From Vitis vinifera (lineage: Eukaryota; Streptophyta; Magnoliopsida; Vitales; Vitaceae), in contig NC_081818.1 of NCBI RefSeq assembly GCF_030704535.1, positions 28,056,001 through 28,120,000 on the forward strand: a DNA stretch of 64,000 nt, in the 5' to 3' direction. The notes below the pieces were generated by a model, which saw nothing but the letters and a program-made list of their open reading frames with translations, did no database searches and was not told the origin of the DNA. This document shows positions 58,406 to 64,000 of this stretch, piece by piece. Position 1 is the stretch's first letter, and each line of letters opens with the position of its first letter. The translations under genes were made by a program, and so were the position numbers.

Positions 58406-59824
58406 ATGGACTATTCTTCATCCACTTCTTATCGTCCTCATATGATACTGTTTCCCTTCATGTCCAAAGGCCACACCATCCCCATGCTCCACCTCGCTTC
58501 CCTCCTCCTCCACCGCCGCATCCCTGTCACCTTCTTCACCACTCCAGCAAACCGTCCCTTCATCTCTCAGTATCTCGCTGGCTCCGAAGCCTCCATCGTT
58601 GAACTTCCCTTCCCGGAACAAGTTGCAGGAGTGCCCGCCGGCGTGGAGAGCACCGATAAGCTGCCGTCAATGTCCCTCTTTCTCCCATTTGCTCAAGCCA
58701 CAAAGCTTCTCCAACCCCACTTCGAACGTGAGCTGGAGAATCTCCAACCAGTCACCTGCATGATATCGGATGGATTCCTTTGGTGGACTCAGTATTCCGC
58801 TTTGAAATTCGGTATTCCGCGGTTGGTGTTCTATTGTATTAGCAGCTATGCCATGACTCTGTCCAGACTTGTGTATGTGAATGGTCTCCTCATCGGACCT
58901 GAATCAGATGACGAGCCATTCTCCGTGCCCGAATTTCCATGGATCAGGCTCACCAAAAACGACTTCGAGCCATCTTTCGGAGAGACAAGTGGTGCGCAAA
59001 CCGACTTCTTCATGGAAACGGCTAAATCAACATCGGAAAGCAGTGGTCTGGTCATCAACAGCTTCTGTGAGATTGATTCTGTATTCTTGGATTACTGGAA
59101 TCGGAAGTTCAAAGATCCAAAAGGCTGGTGCATTGGACCACTGTGCTTGGTTGAGCCACCCAGGGTCGAACTCCAACCCCATGAAAAGCCCGCATGGGTG
59201 GAGTGGCTAGACTTAAAGCTAGCCCAGGGAAACCCAGTTCTGTACGTGGCATTCGGGTCCCAAGCAGACATCTCAGCAGAACAACTCCAAGAGATGGCAA
59301 CCGGGTTGGAAGAATCAAAGGCAAACTTTTTATGGGTAAAGAGACAAAAAGAGTCCAAGATCGGAGATGGATTTGAAGAGAGAGTGAAGGACAGAGGAAT
59401 CGTAGTGAAAGAGTGGGTCGACCAGAGGCAGATTCTGAGTCACAGATCGGTACAAGGGTTTCTGAGTCACTGCGGGTGGAACTCGGTGCTGGAGAGCATA
59501 TGCGCGGCAGTGCCGATACTGGCATGGCCGATGATGGCGGAGCAGCACCTGAACGCGAGGAATGTGGTGGAGGAGATGAAGGTGGGTCTGAGAGTAGAAA
59601 CCACAGATGGGTCGGTGAGAGGGTTTGTGAAGAAAGAAGGGTTAGAGAAAATGGTGAAAGAGTTGATGGAAGGAGATATGGGAAAACAAGTGAGGAAGAA
59701 GGTGAAGGAGGTTGCAGAGGCGGCGAAGACAGCCATGGAAGAGGGCGGGTCATCGTGGCAAACGCTAAACGTTCTTATCGGTGAGACGTGCAAGAAAACC
59801 AGTGTTGGAAACGACGTCGTTTGA
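58406..59824 (+). CDS. UGT90A1-like UDP-glycosyltransferase (copy 2)
   Basis: Single-exon, 472 aa, about 92% identical to copy 1 by direct comparison. The start at 58406 (CATCATCATGGAC context, MDYSSSTSYRPH) aligns with copy 1. The frame stays open upstream to an ATG at 58109, but that 99-residue extension is low complexity and absent from the family. Catalytic His23 (MSKGHTIP), Asp122 (ISDGF) and the PSPG box at 337-380 ending in Gln380 are intact. Differences from copy 1 cluster in the acceptor-binding half (DGFLWWT against DGFLGWT; changes about 124-215), while the stretch from the PSPG box to about residue 430 is almost identical. This fits recent duplication with acceptor-pocket change or partial gene conversion. 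Confidence 0.93.
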   Translation: MDYSSSTSYRPHMILFPFMSKGHTIPMLHLASLLLHRRIPVTFFTTPANRPFISQYLAGSEASIVELPFPEQVAGVPAGVESTDKLPSMSLFLPFAQATKLLQPHFERELENLQPVTCMISDGFLWWTQYSALKFGIPRLVFYCISSYAMTLSRLVYVNGLLIGPESDDEPFSVPEFPWIRLTKNDFEPSFGETSGAQTDFFMETAKSTSESSGLVINSFCEIDSVFLDYWNRKFKDPKGWCIGPLCLVEPPRVELQPHEKPAWVEWLDLKLAQGNPVLYVAFGSQADISAEQLQEMATGLEESKANFLWVKRQKESKIGDGFEERVKDRGIVVKEWVDQRQILSHRSVQGFLSHCGWNSVLESICAAVPILAWPMMAEQHLNARNVVEEMKVGLRVETTDGSVRGFVKKEGLEKMVKELMEGDMGKQVRKKVKEVAEAAKTAMEEGGSSWQTLNVLIGETCKKTSVGNDVV

Positions 59825-60342
59825 ATATCTCGCATCTGCTTGCTCAGGCATCGTTGGTTTTGACCGTTTTGGTCTTCCTCCTTGTGAGGGTTGTGACCGG
59901 TTTCTTTCATTGCGCATGCTGGTATTTGATATCAAGATAATTATCTCATAAATTCATAAAATGTCTATGCTTCAATTTTATGAAAATATTAAAATATAAA
60001 AAAAAATGAAATAAAATATTTCTCTAATAATTTTATATGAAACATTGATAATTATATATTCAATTGATTTATTTTTAAATTAATATAAATATGATATAAA
60101 AATATAAGATAATAAAAATTGTATGTTGATATTGATATTTATATGACCATATATAGGTAATGAATAAACTATTTTAATTTTTTTTTATCCCATATTTAAA
60201 ATTCTATATTATATTTTTAGAAGGGAATGATCAAATATCTTGTATTTTCTTTAATGATATTAATATCCTTAAATTACGAGTATTTAAATTTAAGTATCGA
60301 ACATAATACAAATATTTGGAAAATGTTAAGATGTCATAATAG

Positions 60343-60346
<4 letters not shown>

Positions 60347-60381
<35 letters not shown>
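60347..60381. repeat. AT dinucleotide microsatellite
   Basis: Alternating TA run of about 35 bases in spacer DNA. Confidence 0.9.
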
Positions 60382-60385
<4 letters not shown>

Positions 60386-60796
60386 AAGATTTATAAAAAT
60401 GAAAAAGAAAAAAGATTTAAGTGGTTAAATAAGGTTATAAATGAATGATACCAAGGTACAAGTAAGGTTTGAAATGTTAAAATATAAACGATTTAAATTA
60501 CAAGTAAAGTTTGAAATGTTGGGATATTTTCAGAGAGATCAAACCTTGAATTTGTGATGAATGACCTTTCCCATTGAACCAAATTATCACTTATGGATAA
60601 CATTCATATGCAATTATATATATTATAACTTTTTTATATAAATTAATTAAAATAAAATCAAATATAAATTTAAAAATAAAATTATCAATATTTTTAAATA
60701 AAAAATATTTGTTTAAATATCATCTTTATCTTTTTTCCTTCCATATATTCAAACTAAATATATTATTATTTTAATATTTATGTGTTATTAAATTCA

Positions 60797-60800
<4 letters not shown>

Positions 60801-60857
<57 letters not shown>
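60801..60857. repeat. AT dinucleotide microsatellite
   Basis: Alternating TA run of about 57 bases in spacer DNA. Confidence 0.9.
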
Positions 60858-60860
<3 letters not shown>

Positions 60861-61261
60861 CAATTTTTATCCTACCAATATTTTTATCAATATTTCTTAA
60901 TATATCTAAAAAATCTAATTATCAACATATTTATAAAAATCAATATTTTTATGTTAGATATAAGATATAAATAATTTGTCAATATTTTTTATATATTTAT
61001 AAAACCTAATTATCAATATATACATAAAAATCGATATTTTTATCTCACAAGGAATAAATAAAGAGGATGACAACAATAGCACCAAAACAATACTGTGCGT
61101 GCAATTATTAGAATTCGAATTTGGCCACGATATAAGAAAACAAAAGAAGAGAGATAATGGGGAACTTTTGGAAAACTTTTTCCTTCTATATGTTTGACCA
61201 AAGCCAAACTTCGCAATCTAAGAGTTGTCATTCAACCATTCCAACAAAGTGGACGAAAATA

Positions 61262-64000
61262 GGGAGAATTGTGTTTTGAGATAAGATCAGCCTCAAAATT
61301 GACTAAAGATACTTATATAATGTAAAGCTCAAGATACAAATACAGTGTAAAACTTACATTACCTTTTTATTTATATATTTTTTTTATTTTTAATTATTTT
61401 TTATTTTTCACATTAACCATATTTAAAAAAATTAAAATTTTGACTATGACTTCACTCTTATATATATATATATATGATTTTAAATTTTTAATGTTTTTAT
61501 TTTAAAATTTTTGAAAAGATAAATTTATTGAAAAAAATAACTAAGATATGAAGTTTTAATATTATATTAATAATTTTTCTTATCTACATAAATTAATGCA
61601 AAGTATTTTGACTCATAGCAAGAAATTGTCAGTATAAATTTTTAGTGAAACTTTAGAAATTAAATTTCAAATAAAATGTGTTGTATAAAATTTTATCTAA
61701 AAATTGTTGAAAGTGGTATTTAACTTTTTTTATGGACTTTTGAACTTATTCAATTTTTTACTTGAAATGTAATAGAACATGTTAACAAAAAAAATTATTC
61801 ATTTTTTAAATAAAATGAGTATAAATATATTAAAAGAATTAAAGATAATTTTAATAAAAAATTTGATAAATATGATTATAATTTTAAATATAGATTCATT
61901 TGGATAAAATTTCACAAAAAAGAAAAATGTGGAAAGAAAGAACATTGCTAAAACTATAAAAACAAAAAATGCAATTACAAAATTTTGATGATGAAATTTA
62001 AAAATAAAATTCGAAAAAATTCTCGAATGAGAGAATTTGAATGGGGAAAAATCCTTAAGTGGAAAAAAATTGAAAGTTTTTCAAAATCACTTTAAACCCT
62101 TAACAAAAAGTAGTCTTGTACGTCCTTGCCAATTAGTAAATTTGTCTTGTATATCTAGTGTAATACCTTTGTACGATAACTCAAATTTCATATATTGTCT
62201 CATGAATATCTAACAATAGATTGGTTAACCATGTTTGCATTAGTTTGATTTAAAAGAAAACAAAAAATTGTTGTATAATTTTGTTCTACAATCATCATAA
62301 GTGAGGTACCTATTCAAATGACTATATATAAGTTAGATAAAGTGTATAAGATGAATGTATATTTAACCAATGTGTGTAAGGAATGTCATCTATCCTCAGT
62401 CAGGGGAAATAAACAAACAAATTTTTCAAAATCACTTAAAATCTTTCACAAATGATAGTCTTGTACACTCTTATACAGTAAGTATATTTGTAATGTACAC
62501 TTAGTGTAAATATCTTATATAGTCACCCAAATTCCATATACCTTCTACTCAATGTGTGCCATAGGTAGGTTAACAATGTTTCCATTGGTTAGGTTAAAAA
62601 AAGTAGTGGAAGATGGAAAATCAAAATTTTCCCTCAAACATCATTAGTGAAATAAGTATTAGAATCGTCATATGTAAGTTAAATAAAGTGTATAAGATGA
62701 GTGTGTGATAGAGGCATGTGTGTCTTGAGAGTGTATAATCCTTAGATGACAAGACAAAAAAAGAGTTATCCAAAATCAATTGAAATCCTTCACAAATTAT
62801 AGCCTTGTACACCCCTTATACAGTTAAAACATTTGTCTTGTACAATTAGTATAATACTATTGTACAATGGTATAAATTTCACCTACATGCATACATTATG
62901 TGTGCACATATAATGTGTGAACTATGTTTCCAATGATTTGATTTAGAAAATGATATAAAATGTAAAAACAAAATTTTTCCTCAAACATCATTATTGGGGT
63001 AAGTATTTAAATTCTCATATGTCACTTAAATAAAATACATGAAATGAAAGAATTTGTGGTAGGAGAGTGTACAATCCTTAGATGACAATAATAAAAAAAA
63101 AGTTGTTCAAAATGTATAGTCTTGTATACCCCTTGTAAAATTAGTATATTTTCCTTATATAATTAGTGTAATAGTCTTATAAAATGGTATAAATTTCATA
63201 TATATGCGTAAATTATGTCTACATGAGTGTGTAAACTATGTTCCTAATGGTTTGATATTTAAAATAATTAAAACAAATAAAACATTATTTTATTTTATTT
63301 TTAATGCAAAATTTAATTAAAAATTAAACAAAGAAATTACTTAAAAACTATTATTTAAGCTAAATTTATTTATTTATTTCCTTTTATTTTTGGAAATAAA
63401 GAAAAAAAAAATATTTAGTCATAAGAAATATAAATATAAGATAGGTTAGAAAATACCATATTTATTTATTTATTTATTTCATTTTATTTTTGGAATTAAA
63501 GAAAAAATAATAAAAAAATTATTTAACCGTAAAAAATATTAATATAAGATATATTAGAAAATAGAAATAACATCAAATTTATTTACTTATTTCATTTTAT
63601 TTATTTAAATTAGAAAGTAATTTATTTTAATAGATCAAAACGTGCATAATTAATCTATTACTTTGTTAATTATGAATATATTAAAATTTTCTATTATACA
63701 AAAAATAGAGAAAATAAAATTAAAAAAAGTAATAAATATATATCCTTTAGTTATTTAATTATTTTTCATGTAAAAGACGGTAAAAAAAAAACACACAATT
63801 GACTAATTCCTTTATTTAATTGTAAACATATTATATTTTTTTAATTAAAATAATTAATGAAAAAAATAAAAATGGACAATCAAAATTTAATTCTTTTTAT
63901 TATTTTCATATTAAAAATTAGTATTAAACAAGGTTTTCAATTTTTATTTTTAAAAATAGTTTTCATTTTTTAATTAATTTTTTTTTAGAAAAAAATATAA
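61262..64000. mobile_element. Second MULE-like element, inverted relative, cut by the window end
   Basis: It begins GGGAGAATTGTGTTTTGAG, nearly the terminus of the element at 50399-52932. GCTCAAGATACAAATA matches that element's right end read in reverse. From about 61460 to 62160 it is a clear reverse-complement relative of about 51580-52330, including the AT tract and the GTACAAG-rich repeats. Its far terminus and target duplication are not in the window, so full length is unknown. It is at least 2.7 kb, longer than the first copy mainly because its internal repeat is expanded. No transposase is seen. Confidence 0.75.
62100..63280. repeat. About 340-bp tandem repeat, four units
   Basis: Units start with AGTCTTGTA or AGCCTTGTA at about 62110, 62457, 62801 and 63118, spacings of about 347, 344 and 317. 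Each runs through TACACTTAGTGTAA/CAATTAGTATAA, CAAATTTCATAT and AACCATGTTTGCA/AACTATGTTTCCAA-type text. The related element at 50399 has two shorter units. They are non-coding, and GTACAAG / CTTGTAC words recur as small inverted motifs. Confidence 0.75.

Larger units (their letters stand above)
59825..61261. other. AT-rich spacer downstream of UGT copy 2
   Basis: The start (59825-60190) is the UGT 3' UTR and duplicated flank. The remainder is AT-rich with two AT microsatellites and no coding sequence. Confidence 0.6.

Noticed and set aside
62100-63280. CRISPR-like array
   Set aside because: Units of about 340 bp with diverged sequence inside a plant transposon; no short identical repeats with unique spacers.

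Overview
The window is nuclear DNA of a flowering plant, most likely a woody eudicot. I favour grapevine (Vitis) from gene content and repeat style, but this is inference. Supporting signs are intron-rich genes with GT-AG junctions, plant-only families (HD-Zip I, ATL-type RING-H2, family-1 glycosyltransferases), AT-rich spacers and abundant plant transposon debris. No prokaryotic, viral or organellar gene set is seen, and I recognised no tRNA, rRNA or microRNA gene.

Layout. 1-3500: AT-rich spacer and promoter. 3524-6130 (+): an HD-Zip I homeobox gene orthologous to Arabidopsis ATHB1/HAT5, with a 29-codon upstream ORF in its leader. 8588-28902 (-): a 10-exon, 20-kb gene for an MBD9-type chromatin protein (2240 aa; PHD, MBD, FYR-like, DDT/WHIM, bromodomain, second PHD, C-terminal zinc cluster). 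Its introns hold a hAT MITE, a SINE and at least five L1-type retroposon tails. 30.2-35.1 kb (+): a divergently transcribed five-coding-exon TOG/HEAT-repeat gene (330 aa). 37762-38370 (+): an intronless ATL-type RING-H2 ubiquitin ligase. 40226-41642: a hAT-type element with imperfect 8-bp target duplication carrying the promoter and first three exons of a different TOG/HEAT family member. 42-53 kb: gene-poor transposon debris, including a ~107-bp tandem array, a GC-rich island, a duplicated ~0.75-kb block and a MULE-like element with perfect 9-bp target duplication. 53468-54880 and 58406-59824 (+): tandem UGT90A-like glycosyltransferases about 92% identical in protein. 61262-64000: a second, inverted relative of the MULE-like element with an expanded ~340-bp repeat, running out of the window.

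The trio HB1 / MBD9 / TOG-HEAT has the same order as Arabidopsis At3g01470 / At3g01460 / At3g01450 (recalled), so the left half is an ancestral block and the right half is lineage-specific. HB1 and MBD9 converge, MBD9 and the TOG gene diverge from a ~1.3-kb intergenic region, and the UGT pair is a local duplication. No functional link between the nuclear regulators and the metabolic pair is apparent. Exon boundaries were derived by hand from splice signals, reading phase and family similarity; there is no transcript evidence.
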